DNA of 64,000 bases from Oscillospiraceae bacterium. GTDB taxonomy: Bacteria > Bacillota > Clostridia > Oscillospirales > UBA929. The position numbers were made by a program, and so were the translations under genes. Of this stretch, positions 34,128-43,127 are shown one piece after another; within the stretch, counting starts at the first letter, position 1; every line of letters begins with the position of its first letter. The stretch is taken from NCBI GenBank assembly GCA_009782475.1, contig WRIZ01000006.1, positions 1-64,000 of the forward strand, given 5' to 3'. Below the pieces are notes generated by a model. That model was not told the DNA's origin, searched no databases, and was given only the letters and a program-made list of their open reading frames with translations.

Positions 34128-36239
34128 TCAGTACCGGTGTGAGAAGCACGAGAGCAGCCACTGCAATGCCCACCAAACGAACATAAACGCCAGCAGGTTG
34201 CCCGGGGAGATGGACATGGCCGCCACGGGCTGGGTTTGGCTTGCGAAATAGAAGACCGCCAGCATCCCCAAAATCAACGAAATAAAGTGGATGCACATAT
34301 TGATGATGGTGAAGCGGTGGAGCCGCTGCCCGCCGATCACCGACTCGGCATAGGGGCATAGGCCGTCGCGGTTGAGGACGGCGGTGATCTTTCCGTGATA
34401 GGGGCGGCTGGGGTTGGAAAGCTGCACCCTTTCTTCGATCACGGGAAATTCCGGCAGGTCGGGGTTGATGCTGAATTTATCGCGCAGCAAGGTCGGCGTG
34501 ATGTTGATGTCGCGCACGGCAAGGACGTTGGTCATCTTTTGGTCTTCCAGCAGCAATAAAGAGCTTTTGACCTGGGTTGAAGGGGTGTAGGAAATGGCCA
34601 AAACGCCCGCCAAGTCGTGGTTAACCGAGGTGAAAACAGCCGATTTGGAGCTGAGTTCGGGCGGGACTTGAATGCCCATGCTGTGCATGAAGTTCAGCGT
34701 CCCCACCATGACCCGTTCGCCGCCGATGCTGCCCGATATACCGCCTTCAAACATTTCCAGCATGGTAACGGCACGTAAAAAGCCCGACTGGTCTTTGACC
34801 GCCGACTCCAATGCCTTATAGAGACCGCTGCCCGAGGCGCGGAGAAGGGAGGCCGAATAGGAGATGATGGCTTCAAACGAGTGGTCGCCCAGGATTTTCA
34901 AACCGTTGAGAGCCAGCGTCCCGGACGGGAAGAGATCATTGTCCTCGATCACCATCACTTCGCCGCGTGACGCTTCGATGGCTCCGTTCCAGCCGGTGAT
35001 GGCCGCGCCCATATGAGCCAGGCGGGCGGCAATGCGGGAAAAAACAAAGGGATAGGAACAAAAGGTTGTCAACGGGACGCAGGCGGAGCAAAAGGCTGAA
35101 AACGCCCAAAAAAAGTATTGACCTTCCTCGTGATAGGACGCGCTCAAAATGGCCAAAACAATGGACGCGATGATCAAAAACGGGGTGAAGAACCGCATGA
35201 CGCGGCTGACAACATCAGGCGTTTCCGTCTGTTCCACAAATTCTTCGGGAACAGCCGCGTGGCGGGAGAAGCCGGACAGACCGCCCCACAGCTTTTCCTC
35301 GCTGACAACGCAATCGCACATTCCCTCTCCCGAAGACGCCGCCGTTTTATAGGTTCGGGCGTATCCGCTGTATCGGTGAGCCGTCCCCCAAAGGGCGAAA
35401 ACGACCGCCGCCGCGGAGACGGCGCAATACGGCAAAAAGCCGACCGCTCCGTAAAAGATCGAGCTTTCGGAATCGACGCTCCGCCAAACAATGGAGCCGA
35501 CATGCAAAAAGGAGGAAAAACAGGACAGCGCGACCAGCGTTTCCGCGCCGGGTTTGAGTTTGATCAAGTCACCGATCCCGCGCCCTATGATGTCGATGCC
35601 GCACAGCATCACCAATAGTTGCAGGACGATCATGCAAAACAAGGCGATGTAGGGTTTGTCCCCCTCGCCGCCGCCATAAGTCAGAAACCCGGGTAAAATG
35701 TCCCAAGATTGGCAGCAGGAGATGACGACAAGCGGGCAAGTTAAGATAAATGCCAAAAATGTGCGCAGTTTCAGGTTGACCGCGTAGGCATGGGTGCGCG
35801 TCTGCGCCTGCTCGGGGGTGAGGGTGGGGGTTTCATCGTGCCTGCGGAGTTTTTCCAATAGATTGGCGAAGAAGCTGCCCTTTTGAATGTCGGAAAAATG
35901 GCTTTCCTCATCGTTATCCATGATAAATTCGTCGGAAGGAGCCAAATGCTCCTTAAAATCCGCTCCGAGGTTGAATTCCGCCGTCTCGATTTCAACGGGG
36001 GGCGGAGGCGGGGCGGGCTCCGCCGCTCTGCCGCCCGGGCGCATGGTCTCCGCTTTCTCGGCAAACTCCCGCATTTTACGCGAACGCTTCTCTATATCCT
36101 CCATCGTCTCGCCGGCGATGATGTCTTCGTATGTAACATCAAACTCATCGGTCGCCGATTCGGCGATGAGCCCTTTGATTTCATCCAGTTCTTCGTCAGG
36201 AAGCCTGTCCGGCAGTTTATCCGGCAATCCCTTCACCAC
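34128..36239 (-). CDS. Degenerate P-type-ATPase-like membrane protein
   Basis: About 703 residues. The N-terminal 180 are hydrophilic with acidic and Pro-rich stretches. Then come membrane segments in pairs, as in P1B transporters, with a C-terminal pair. The core has the general order of a P-type ATPase but the key motifs are changed: where DKTGTLT is expected there is EDNDLFPSGTLALNG, and where the GDGxND hinge is expected there is LNRDGLCPYAESV. The metal-binding CPC-like site is replaced by a CVPLTTFC stretch. It therefore probably does not form the phosphoenzyme. Possible roles are regulatory or non-catalytic. Start is one of two GTGs at 36239 and 36236, overlapping the rlmB-like stop; no clear ribosome site. 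Confidence 0.6.
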   Translation of the reverse strand: MVKGLPDKLPDRLPDEELDEIKGLIAESATDEFDVTYEDIIAGETMEDIEKRSRKMREFAEKAETMRPGGRAAEPAPPPPPVEIETAEFNLGADFKEHLAPSDEFIMDNDEESHFSDIQKGSFFANLLEKLRRHDETPTLTPEQAQTRTHAYAVNLKLRTFLAFILTCPLVVISCCQSWDILPGFLTYGGGEGDKPYIALFCMIVLQLLVMLCGIDIIGRGIGDLIKLKPGAETLVALSCFSSFLHVGSIVWRSVDSESSIFYGAVGFLPYCAVSAAAVVFALWGTAHRYSGYARTYKTAASSGEGMCDCVVSEEKLWGGLSGFSRHAAVPEEFVEQTETPDVVSRVMRFFTPFLIIASIVLAILSASYHEEGQYFFWAFSAFCSACVPLTTFCSYPFVFSRIAARLAHMGAAITGWNGAIEASRGEVMVIEDNDLFPSGTLALNGLKILGDHSFEAIISYSASLLRASGSGLYKALESAVKDQSGFLRAVTMLEMFEGGISGSIGGERVMVGTLNFMHSMGIQVPPELSSKSAVFTSVNHDLAGVLAISYTPSTQVKSSLLLLEDQKMTNVLAVRDINITPTLLRDKFSINPDLPEFPVIEERVQLSNPSRPYHGKITAVLNRDGLCPYAESVIGGQRLHRFTIINMCIHFISLILGMLAVFYFASQTQPVAAMSISPGNLLAFMFVWWALQWLLSCFSHRY

Positions 36240-36949
36240 CCGTATCTGATTCTGTATATCAATACCGCCGCCGCGCAGGATACATTGAGCGAGGCGGTTT
36301 TTCCGCTCATCGGCAAGGCGATCAGCCGATCGCACAGTTCCCTTGTCAGACGGTGCAGCCCGTCTTCCTCGCCGCCTAAAACCAACGCCGCCGGAAGGGG
36401 CAGCTCTGTTTCAAACGCGTTATCGGCCGCTTCGCCCGCCGCGCCGTAAATCCAAACGCCCATTTCCTTGATCGAGCGCAGGAAGGACGGGATGCCGGGG
36501 ACGCGCAAAACCGGGATGTGCTCGGCCGCTCCGGCAGAAGCGCGCGCCGTGACGGCGGAAAGACCAGCACTGCGGCGTTTGGGGATGACCACGCCGTGCG
36601 CCCCGGCGACTTCGGCTGTGCGGATGACGGCGCCGAGGTTGTGCTCATCCTGTATGCCGTCGCAGACGATCAAAAAGAGTTTTTCCTCTCCGGCTCGCCG
36701 CAATATGTCGTCCAGTTCGGCATAGGCGAACGCCGCGGCGGTTGCGATGACGCCCTGATGCGTCCCGGTTTCGCTCAGCCTGTCCAGCCTTGCTTTATCG
36801 CACTCTATCACGACAGTTCCGGCGTCCCGCGCCGTTCCGATCAGCTCTCCCAGCCCTTTGGCTCCCGACAGGACATAGAGCTTGTCCATCGGGCGGCCGG
36901 AACGGAGGGCTTCATGAACGGCGCGCCGGCCTTCAATCTGGTTTGACAT
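36233..36949 (-). CDS. rlmB: 23S rRNA 2'-O-ribose methyltransferase, RlmB/TrmH family
   Basis: 238 residues. The SPOUT-fold C-terminal domain has the motif-2 [16 protein letters not shown] and motif-3 [21 protein letters not shown]; the N-terminal domain opens with [13 protein letters not shown], which is the substrate-binding part of RlmB. It methylates a ribose in 23S rRNA (G2251 in E. coli). ATG 36949 lies within the mgsA 3' end and its stop overlaps the P-type-like gene's GTG start. Substrate is inferred from family. Confidence 0.88.
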   Translation of the reverse strand: MSNQIEGRRAVHEALRSGRPMDKLYVLSGAKGLGELIGTARDAGTVVIECDKARLDRLSETGTHQGVIATAAAFAYAELDDILRRAGEEKLFLIVCDGIQDEHNLGAVIRTAEVAGAHGVVIPKRRSAGLSAVTARASAGAAEHIPVLRVPGIPSFLRSIKEMGVWIYGAAGEAADNAFETELPLPAALVLGGEEDGLHRLTRELCDRLIALPMSGKTASLNVSCAAAVLIYRIRYGW

Positions 36950-37352
36950 TGTTTCTCGTGGGGTTGACGATGTTCCGCCAGTCAAGGTCGCCGCGCAGCA
37001 AACCCTGAATCAAGACTTCGGCCGTGGCGACGTTGGTGGCGATCGGGATATTGTGCAGGTCGCACAGCCGCAGCAAGGCGAGATCTTGCTCATGCGGGAC
37101 GGACGCCAGCGGATCCCGGAAGAAGAGGACAAGGTCGATCTCGTTATAAGCCACCCGCGCGCCGATCTGCTGGTCGCCGCCGTGCGCGCCGGAAAAGAAG
37201 CGTTGGATGGTGAGGCCGGTCGCTTCGCTGACCAGCTTGCCCGTTGTGGCGGTGGCGCAAAGATTGTGTTGGGAAAAGATGCCGCAGTAGGCGATGCAGA
37301 ACTGTACCATCAGCTCTTTTTTCATGTCATGGGCGATCAAGGCGATGTTCAA
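36933..37352 (-). CDS. mgsA: Methylglyoxal synthase
   Basis: 139 residues, the family length. It opens with [17 protein letters not shown] and contains [32 protein letters not shown] and the C-terminal [15 protein letters not shown] pattern. It converts dihydroxyacetone phosphate to methylglyoxal and phosphate. The start is TTG 37352, overlapping the minD stop by four bases, with GGAGG 8 bases upstream. In many Clostridia mgsA follows the min/rod genes, as here. Confidence 0.93.
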   Translation of the reverse strand: MNIALIAHDMKKELMVQFCIAYCGIFSQHNLCATATTGKLVSEATGLTIQRFFSGAHGGDQQIGARVAYNEIDLVLFFRDPLASVPHEQDLALLRLCDLHNIPIATNVATAEVLIQGLLRGDLDWRNIVNPTRNNVKPD

Positions 37353-38116
37353 CCTTCCACCCTCCACTCTTTGAGTTTTCTCGGCAGCGGGCAGGGATTG
37401 CCCAGCAGACGATCGGCGATATTGCAGTAAGCCACGGCGGCACCTGTGCCGGTGGCCAGCACGATGGGAATATTGTGATTCTGCGCGGCCAGCACCATTT
37501 CGTCTTCGGGCACAAGACCTAAAAGCGGCAGCCCGACGGTATCCATGATCTCGTCGATGGAATGAGCGTGCTGCAATTTGATCAGCCGGGGCTGGACGCG
37601 GTTGACGATCAGTTTGGCGGGGTCGCGGTTGTATAAGGTCTCGGCGCACCGCGCCGCGCCGCGCATGGCCGATTGATTGGGGGTGGTGACCACAATGGCG
37701 CCCGCGCAGGCCTCCGATACCATCTGAAACCCGGTGCCCAGTCCGGCCGGGCTGTCCACCAGCACAAAATCGACCCGTTCTGTCAAGGTTTCGATCAAAG
37801 CGCGGAAGGCGGCGGCCTCTATTTGCGCCGGGGACGTGAAACCCGGTGCCGCGAGTAGGGAAAGCCCTTCAATGTCAGGATGCCGGACGAGGGCGTCGTC
37901 CAGCGAAGCCCTGTTGGCTAAGACGTCGGTAAAGTCAAAGACGGCCTGCTCCTGCAAGCCCATCACAAGATCGAGGTTGCGCAGGCCGGCGTCGCCGTCG
38001 ACGCATATGACCGTCTTGCCGAGCTTGGCCAAACAGGCCGAAACGCCCGCTACGACCGAGGTTTTGCCGACGCCGCCCTTGCCGGACGCCACGACAATGG
38101 ATTGACCCACGCTCAC
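37349..38116 (-). CDS. minD: Septum-site ATPase MinD
   Basis: 255 residues. The deviant Walker A is [35 protein letters not shown] and the later ATPase motifs are typical of MinD. The C-terminal amphipathic membrane helix seen in MinD is not obvious; the end ([15 protein letters not shown]) is basic but short. MinD positions the division septum with MinC. Neither minC nor minE is in the window. The start is GTG 38116. It has its own promoter at 38150-38178. Confidence 0.88.
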   Translation of the reverse strand: MSVGQSIVVASGKGGVGKTSVVAGVSACLAKLGKTVICVDGDAGLRNLDLVMGLQEQAVFDFTDVLANRASLDDALVRHPDIEGLSLLAAPGFTSPAQIEAAAFRALIETLTERVDFVLVDSPAGLGTGFQMVSEACAGAIVVTTPNQSAMRGAARCAETLYNRDPAKLIVNRVQPRLIKLQHAHSIDEIMDTVGLPLLGLVPEDEMVLAAQNHNIPIVLATGTGAAVAYCNIADRLLGNPCPLPRKLKEWRVEG

Positions 38117-38149
38117 TCACCCCGCTCCGCTTTGAATTGGCATACGGAT

Positions 38150-38178
38150 ATTTTATAGAATAACTGCTGCAATGTCAA
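38150..38178 (-). promoter_or_regulatory. Promoter of minD-mgsA-rlmB unit
   Basis: Minus strand TTGACA (38173-38178), 17 bases, TAAAAT (38150-38155). Confidence 0.75.
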
Positions 38179-38225
38179 GTAGGGAAAGGTGATGAATCCC
38201 TTGAAAATACTGTGCTTAACCCAAC

Positions 38226-38435
38226 TTATTGCTGATTGTTCATATTATCCTGATACTTTTGCGCGTCATGCAAAAATTGCTCCAATGAAACGCCTTCAAA
38301 AAGATGCTGCCTCCATTCTGTGTAATCAAAGGGTTCGCGGCGCATTAAAGCAATAAAGCGTTCAGCCTCCACGAGCCCCAACTGCTCCGAGAGGATTCGC
38401 AGGCCTTTATCTTTCAGCACGGTGTTATTTTGCAT
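38226..38435 (-). CDS. Putative antitoxin partner of the PIN toxin
   Basis: 69 residues, acidic and helical, with a pattern near EAERFIALMRREPFDYTEWR. It overlaps the PIN gene by 11 bases and lies downstream of it, behind GAGGAGG. The arrangement fits a toxin-antitoxin pair in which the PIN gene comes first. No DNA-binding domain is evident. The pair is AT-richer than its flanks. Confidence 0.65.
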   Translation of the reverse strand: MQNNTVLKDKGLRILSEQLGLVEAERFIALMRREPFDYTEWRQHLFEGVSLEQFLHDAQKYQDNMNNQQ

Positions 38436-38859
38436 GTAAATACCTCCTCACAAAATCAATCGGATTTAAGCATTCGATTCCCGCTATCGGCTTATTGAGT
38501 ATCTTTTTGTCTGTTGTTAGAAAGCAATCTGCGCCAAGAGCGATCGCGCATGCAATATGAGAAGCATCCATTTGCGTTAGCCCAAGTTTCGTTAGTTCAC
38601 TCGCTTTGATGGTTATACCATCTGACAGAGTGCAGCCGGCTACGGCTAGGCTTTTCCATTCAGCTATTCTGTTGCGGATTTCTTCAAATGGATTCCTTCC
38701 GTTCTCATAGTCAAGGACAAACGACCACAGAAGCTCATATTTACCTTGCCGGATTTGTTCCTGTACATACAGCTTCGCTTCGGTTTCCAAGCAAATGATG
38801 AGCGACGTTTGGTCATCAAAAGGGCGGTTGAAGCAACAGTTGTCGAGATAAACTTTCAT
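38425..38859 (-). CDS. PIN-domain ribonuclease toxin
   Basis: 144 residues. PIN active-site acids are visible: Asp in KVYLDNCCFNRPFDD, a Glu in LICLETEAKL, and two Asp in DASHIACAIALGADCFLTTD. PIN toxins cut RNA; the partner antitoxin overlaps its 3' end. Start ATG 38859 is preferred over 38865 because GGAGG is 8 bases from it and only 2 from the other. The pair sits between the wall-elongation operon and minD, where minC would be expected. Confidence 0.82.
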   Translation of the reverse strand: MKVYLDNCCFNRPFDDQTSLIICLETEAKLYVQEQIRQGKYELLWSFVLDYENGRNPFEEIRNRIAEWKSLAVAGCTLSDGITIKASELTKLGLTQMDASHIACAIALGADCFLTTDKKILNKPIAGIECLNPIDFVRRYLHAK

Positions 38860-38934
38860 CGGCATGCCTCCGTCTGTATTATACTACCTGATGAAGCGAA
38901 TAGCAAATTCAATATCTTCCGTGTGAATTGCTTC

Positions 38935-41076
38935 CTACCTTGTCAAGGAGAACTCCTTTGCCTCATTGGCCATATCCTCCTGCAAACAGAACCATATGTC
39001 CAGTATATCTTTGGCGATGGGAGCGACGGTCGAGCCCGCGCCGCCTTTTTCCACCGCCAGCGCGACGGCGATTTGCGGATCGTCGTACGGCGCGTAGCAG
39101 ACGAATACGCCGTTGTTGGGCTTTTCACCCACCTGCACCGACCCTGTTTTCCCCGCCACGGCAACGGGGTAATCCCGGAACACCGAATAGGCCGTGCCAC
39201 CTTGGCGCGTTACCGCCAGCATGCCCTCTTGCAGCGCTTTGACGGTGGAAGGGGTCAAACCGAGGTTGTGCAGCGGCGAGGGCTGCGCGATGTAATATTC
39301 ATAGGTGTGGTCGAAACTGAGCACCTCTTTGAGCAGGTGCGCTTTATTCAGTGTCCCGCCGTTGGCGATGGCGGCTGTGTAGTTGGCAAGCTGCATGGGG
39401 GTGACCATGTGGTTGTCCTGCCCGATGGCGGCGTTGAGCGTATTGCCGGGATACCATGGAATGTTCAACGCTTCGGAGGTCTCGGGGCTGGCCACCCAAC
39501 CCAGCCTTGTCCGATTCGGGTCTTCCAGTTCAAACCCGGTCGGCAGCCCGAACCCGAAGCGGTTGGCCCAGCTGACCAAATTATCGATACCCATGCGGCG
39601 GCTCACATCATAGTAATAATAGTTGCAGGAAACCTTCAGTGCCGTCACGGCGTCGACATGGCCGTGCGAACCGGGGTAGATATGGCAGCGGGGCTGCGGG
39701 GAGAGGTAATGGGTATACATCCCCTCGTCATAAATGGTAGAATTGACCGAAACTGTCCCCGTCTCGATGGCGGCGGCGGCCGTGACCATCTTAAAGGTCG
39801 AGCCGGGGGCGTAGGTTCCGTTGACGGCGCGGTTATTGAGCGGGCGGAGCGGGTCGGCGGAGAGTTCGGCGTACTCGCGCAGATAGGTCTGCGGGCTATA
39901 TGTCGGGTAATTGGCGGCCGCCAGCACTTCACCGGTCTTTACGTCTATGATAACGGCGGCGGCGGCTTCAGCTTCCAGCCCGCGCAGCGCTTCCCCTTCA
40001 ATGCTGAGCCGGGTCACCCCTTCGGCCAGTGTGCGCTCCAGTTCTTCCTGCAAGCGGATGTCTATCGTTAGATATACATTCTGTCCGGCTTGCGGCGCGC
40101 GTATGTCGGAAACGCCGGTGACGATCCCCTGACGGTTGGATTCGCGCCGCTGTTCCCCGGCAACGCCGTGCAGCCACTCTTCAAACGCCTTTTCAACACC
40201 CTCCACGCCGACAAGCTCATCGTCTTTATACCCCAGCGCGCGGTACCGTTCCAAATCCTGTATCGGCCCGATGCGCCCGAGGATATGCCCGGCCGCTTCG
40301 GTGTTGTATTGGCGCGCCGTTACCGGAGCCACTTCGATCCCGGGCCATTTGTTTTCTTTGACGATGGAGATCAGCTCCATCGTCACATCTTCGGCGAAAA
40401 TATAGTCCGGCACATAGAGATAGGGTTTGATCACATCCCTTGTGACTTCATCCCTCTCCACGATGCCCGCCTGACGGCGCAAGTCGAGCTCATACAAAAC
40501 GCCCGCGACCAGCCGGGCTTCATAAAGCGGCATGAGAAGCCCTTCGATCCCGCCCACGCTGCCGGACATGCCGTATTCGTCAAACAGCCTGCCCATCAGT
40601 TCGGCGGCGGTCAGGGAAGACGGCCAGTTTTTCATCATCAGATAATGATCCAAATAACGTTTCTGTATCGCCGTGCTGTCGGTATAGGCTTCATTATAGG
40701 CGAAAGGCGGCATGGTCACCGGCAGCAGAAAATCGGTATGCGGGATGCCGCATCCTTCGGATGCGCGGATGAGCGCGAGCGCGTTGGCCACATCCCGCTC
40801 ACCGATCTCCCTGCTCCGCGTGAAAAATTTGCCGGGGTCGATGGTCAGGTTGTAAGAGAATTTATTGGTCACCAAGGGGCGGCCATAGCGGTCAAATATC
40901 TCGCCGCGCGCCGCGTGAAGGGTAACGGTTCTGGCGGTAGTGCGTTCATTTGCCTGGGTATACAGTTCGGGCTGGATGAACTGCATCCCCAACAAACGCC
41001 CCCCCATAACAAAAACGAGCGCGATGACCAAAAGCCCCATGGCGATCAGCCTTAGTATGGTTTTCGTTCCATCCAT
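38935..41076 (-). CDS. mrdA: Penicillin-binding protein 2 (transpeptidase of elongation)
   Basis: 713 residues. One N-terminal membrane helix (about 7-27), dimerisation domain, then a transpeptidase with the SxxK motif GSTFKMV, the SxN motif VSCNYYYYDVSRRMG, and the KTG motif AGKTGSVQ. It cross-links peptidoglycan in the elongasome. It follows mreD by three bases, as in the common mreB-mreC-mreD-mrdA order. The length exceeds typical PBP2 by some 60 residues, from a longer N-terminal half. Confidence 0.95.
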   Translation of the reverse strand: MDGTKTILRLIAMGLLVIALVFVMGGRLLGMQFIQPELYTQANERTTARTVTLHAARGEIFDRYGRPLVTNKFSYNLTIDPGKFFTRSREIGERDVANALALIRASEGCGIPHTDFLLPVTMPPFAYNEAYTDSTAIQKRYLDHYLMMKNWPSSLTAAELMGRLFDEYGMSGSVGGIEGLLMPLYEARLVAGVLYELDLRRQAGIVERDEVTRDVIKPYLYVPDYIFAEDVTMELISIVKENKWPGIEVAPVTARQYNTEAAGHILGRIGPIQDLERYRALGYKDDELVGVEGVEKAFEEWLHGVAGEQRRESNRQGIVTGVSDIRAPQAGQNVYLTIDIRLQEELERTLAEGVTRLSIEGEALRGLEAEAAAAVIIDVKTGEVLAAANYPTYSPQTYLREYAELSADPLRPLNNRAVNGTYAPGSTFKMVTAAAAIETGTVSVNSTIYDEGMYTHYLSPQPRCHIYPGSHGHVDAVTALKVSCNYYYYDVSRRMGIDNLVSWANRFGFGLPTGFELEDPNRTRLGWVASPETSEALNIPWYPGNTLNAAIGQDNHMVTPMQLANYTAAIANGGTLNKAHLLKEVLSFDHTYEYYIAQPSPLHNLGLTPSTVKALQEGMLAVTRQGGTAYSVFRDYPVAVAGKTGSVQVGEKPNNGVFVCYAPYDDPQIAVALAVEKGGAGSTVAPIAKDILDIWFCLQEDMANEAKEFSLTR

Positions 41077-41079
41077 CCC

Positions 41080-41586
41080 TTACTCCTCCGCAAAAACCCG
41101 GGAAACGCCCCGGAAGGCGGGGTATGCCAGCGGCAAACAGCAAACGCTTGCCAGAACCTCCGGCAAACCGACCGATATGACCGCGCTGAACGGCACACCC
41201 CTGGCCGCGATTTGAAAAAACAGGATATAGAAAAACTCGATCAGCGTAACCGAAGCGGCACACAGCGCAAGTGCCGGCCAAAAACTCCGTTGTAAGACTT
41301 TGCCGCATAAGAGCCCTGTCAAGGCTCCGGCCGCCATCATGGTGAAGGTGAAATACGCTTCCACCCCCGGCAGCAGCGCGTCGCACAGCAATCCGCAGAC
41401 AAAACCCGCCGCCGCGCCTCCCCTGACGCCGGTAAACACCGCCAGCGAACCCACCGCCGCAACGGAAACCAACGGGTTGGGCAAAGCGTAGATGCGCGGA
41501 AAAACCATGATTTGAAGGATCACCGCGAGGAGGAGCAGAACCGAGAAGCCGATCCAACGCGCAATGGCCATACGGGCTTGCATCAT
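41080..41586 (-). CDS. mreD: Rod-shape determining protein MreD
   Basis: 168 residues and five or six membrane segments with few loops. Family features are a short N-terminus, the first helix (about 12-30) with a PxP-like region, and a Gly-rich second helix. MreD is a membrane partner of MreC and PBP2. ATG 41586 has GGAG 8 bases upstream; ATG 41592 is too close to it. It follows mreC after a palindromic element at 41605-41671. Confidence 0.85.
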   Translation of the reverse strand: MMQARMAIARWIGFSVLLLLAVILQIMVFPRIYALPNPLVSVAAVGSLAVFTGVRGGAAAGFVCGLLCDALLPGVEAYFTFTMMAAGALTGLLCGKVLQRSFWPALALCAASVTLIEFFYILFFQIAARGVPFSAVISVGLPEVLASVCCLPLAYPAFRGVSRVFAEE

Positions 41587-41604
41587 TGTCATCTCTCCAT
41601 GTCA

Positions 41605-41671
41605 AGCTCCATGCCCGCCCCGCGGGCAGGAGGACAAAGTGAATTTGTCCTCCTTGCGGTGCGATGGAGCT
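41605..41671. repeat. Nested palindrome between mreC and mreD
   Basis: An outer 8-bp arm (41605-41612 with 41664-41671, AGCTCCAT) encloses an inner perfect 11-bp hairpin (41628-41638 with 41644-41654, AGGAGGACAAA) with a 5-base loop. It lies inside an operon. It may be a processing or attenuation hairpin, or a small mobile palindrome. The inner arm contains AGGAGG. Confidence 0.65.
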
Positions 41672-41679
41672 CTTCTTGT

Positions 41680-42525
41680 TTACTCCTTGTTGATATATTC
41701 CAGGATTACGAAAACCTGTGTCAGCATGTCGATCCGCGCCGACGGGATAAGCTCGGCATATTCGGTTTGCCCGGATAAGTCAAGCTGCACCCCCGCGACC
41801 GTGCCGATGGGCAGCCCCGGCGGATAGACGCCGCCCAGCCCGGACGTCAGGATGAGGTCGCCGTGCAGGATGTCGGAGCCCAGCGGCAGATAGTTCAGCC
41901 GCAGACGCCCGTCACGCATAGAGTGCCATTCGCCTTCGGCCACGGCGGTCAGCCCGGTGCGGTCTACCCTGCCTCCCGCCGACATGGACATGTCGGTGAC
42001 GGTGTGGACGGTCGCCGAGCCGGAGCCTGCGCTGGTAATGATGCCGACCAGATACCCCTCCGAGGAAATGACGCACTGACCCACTTCAAACCCGGCTTCG
42101 CTGCCTTTGCTCAGCGTCAGCGTTCGTTCCCATGCCGATGTGTCTCTCGCCAGTATGGCGGCGATCTCCACCTTGAAGCCGCGCTCCCTCGGCTGCAACT
42201 CCAGCAGCTCCCGCAGCAATTCGTTTTCGCGCTGGATCTCGTCGATCGAGCGGCGTTCCTCGTCCATATTGGCCATATAGACCCGCAGGCTCTCGTATTC
42301 GGCTTTGAGCTGGTCATACCGTTTCACCGCGTCCGCTCTTCCGGTGAAATAGCCGTCGATCGAGCCGATCAGCGCGTGCAGCGGGCGGAAGACGGTGTTG
42401 ATGGCATTGGAAACGGGCGATACCCGCCCTTTTGTGAAAAAAGAGCTGACAGCCAGCGACAGCACCAACAGGCAAGCCGCCGCCGCAATCGCCCCGCCTT
42501 TATGCTTCCCGATAAACCTCAGCAC
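41680..42525 (-). CDS. mreC: Rod-shape determining protein MreC
   Basis: 281 residues. One N-terminal membrane helix (about 10-30), a coiled-coil (about 65-105) and an extracellular beta domain with LILTSGLGGVYPPGLPIGTV, the family signature. MreC scaffolds the elongation complex. Start GTG 42525 overlaps the maf stop by seven bases. Confidence 0.93.
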   Translation of the reverse strand: MLRFIGKHKGGAIAAAACLLVLSLAVSSFFTKGRVSPVSNAINTVFRPLHALIGSIDGYFTGRADAVKRYDQLKAEYESLRVYMANMDEERRSIDEIQRENELLRELLELQPRERGFKVEIAAILARDTSAWERTLTLSKGSEAGFEVGQCVISSEGYLVGIITSAGSGSATVHTVTDMSMSAGGRVDRTGLTAVAEGEWHSMRDGRLRLNYLPLGSDILHGDLILTSGLGGVYPPGLPIGTVAGVQLDLSGQTEYAELIPSARIDMLTQVFVILEYINKE

Positions 42526-43127
42526 AGCAGATCAATCCCGAAATGCGCAAGCATTTTGGCCAAAAGGCAGACAGGCAGCCCCATCACGTTGTAAAAATCC
42601 CCTTCCACCCGTTCGACAAGCAAAGCACCCCGCTCCTGTATCCCGTATGCACCCGCTTTGTCCATCGGTTCGCCGGTTGCGATATAGGCTAATATCTCCG
42701 CGTCGGTCAACTCCCGCATCGTCACTTGGGTGCTCTCCGTTTTGACGAGCGTTTGACCGTCTCTCATGACGGTAACGCCGGTTTTGACGGTGTGCGTCCG
42801 CCCCGCCAGCGACCGAAGCATCGAAAAGGCTTCCTTCTCATTGTTGGGTTTGCCCAAAAGTTCCTCATTACAGACAACCAATGTGTCGGCGGCAATGATG
42901 ATTGTCCCCGCCGGATGACGTTCGGCAACGGCGGCGGCTTTGCGGAGAGACAGCACGGCGGCGGCGTCTTCGGCCGGTTCGTTAACGCTTTCGTCAATAT
43001 CGGCCGGGTCGATAACGCAATCCAGCCCGATACGCCGGGTTAGCTCGATTCTGCGCGGGGAGGCGGACGCCAGAACCACCCCGGCACTTCGCGCCACCCC
43101 TCCACAGGAGGGGAATATCTGATTCAT
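42519..43127 (-). CDS. maf: Maf-family nucleotide pyrophosphatase
   Basis: 202 residues. The signature is VVLASASPRRIEL, then a conserved AADTLVVCNEELLGKP segment and GAYGIQ. Maf hydrolyses canonical or modified nucleotides and affects septation. GGCAGGAGAA precedes the ATG. It overlaps the U32 peptidase stop by four bases and mreC at its other end. Confidence 0.92.
   Translation of the reverse strand: MNQIFPSCGGVARSAGVVLASASPRRIELTRRIGLDCVIDPADIDESVNEPAEDAAAVLSLRKAAAVAERHPAGTIIIAADTLVVCNEELLGKPNNEKEAFSMLRSLAGRTHTVKTGVTVMRDGQTLVKTESTQVTMRELTDAEILAYIATGEPMDKAGAYGIQERGALLVERVEGDFYNVMGLPVCLLAKMLAHFGIDLLC

Noticed and set aside
34128-36239. Active metal-transporting P-type ATPase
   Set aside because: The phosphorylation motif and the GDGxND hinge are altered, so normal catalysis is not expected.
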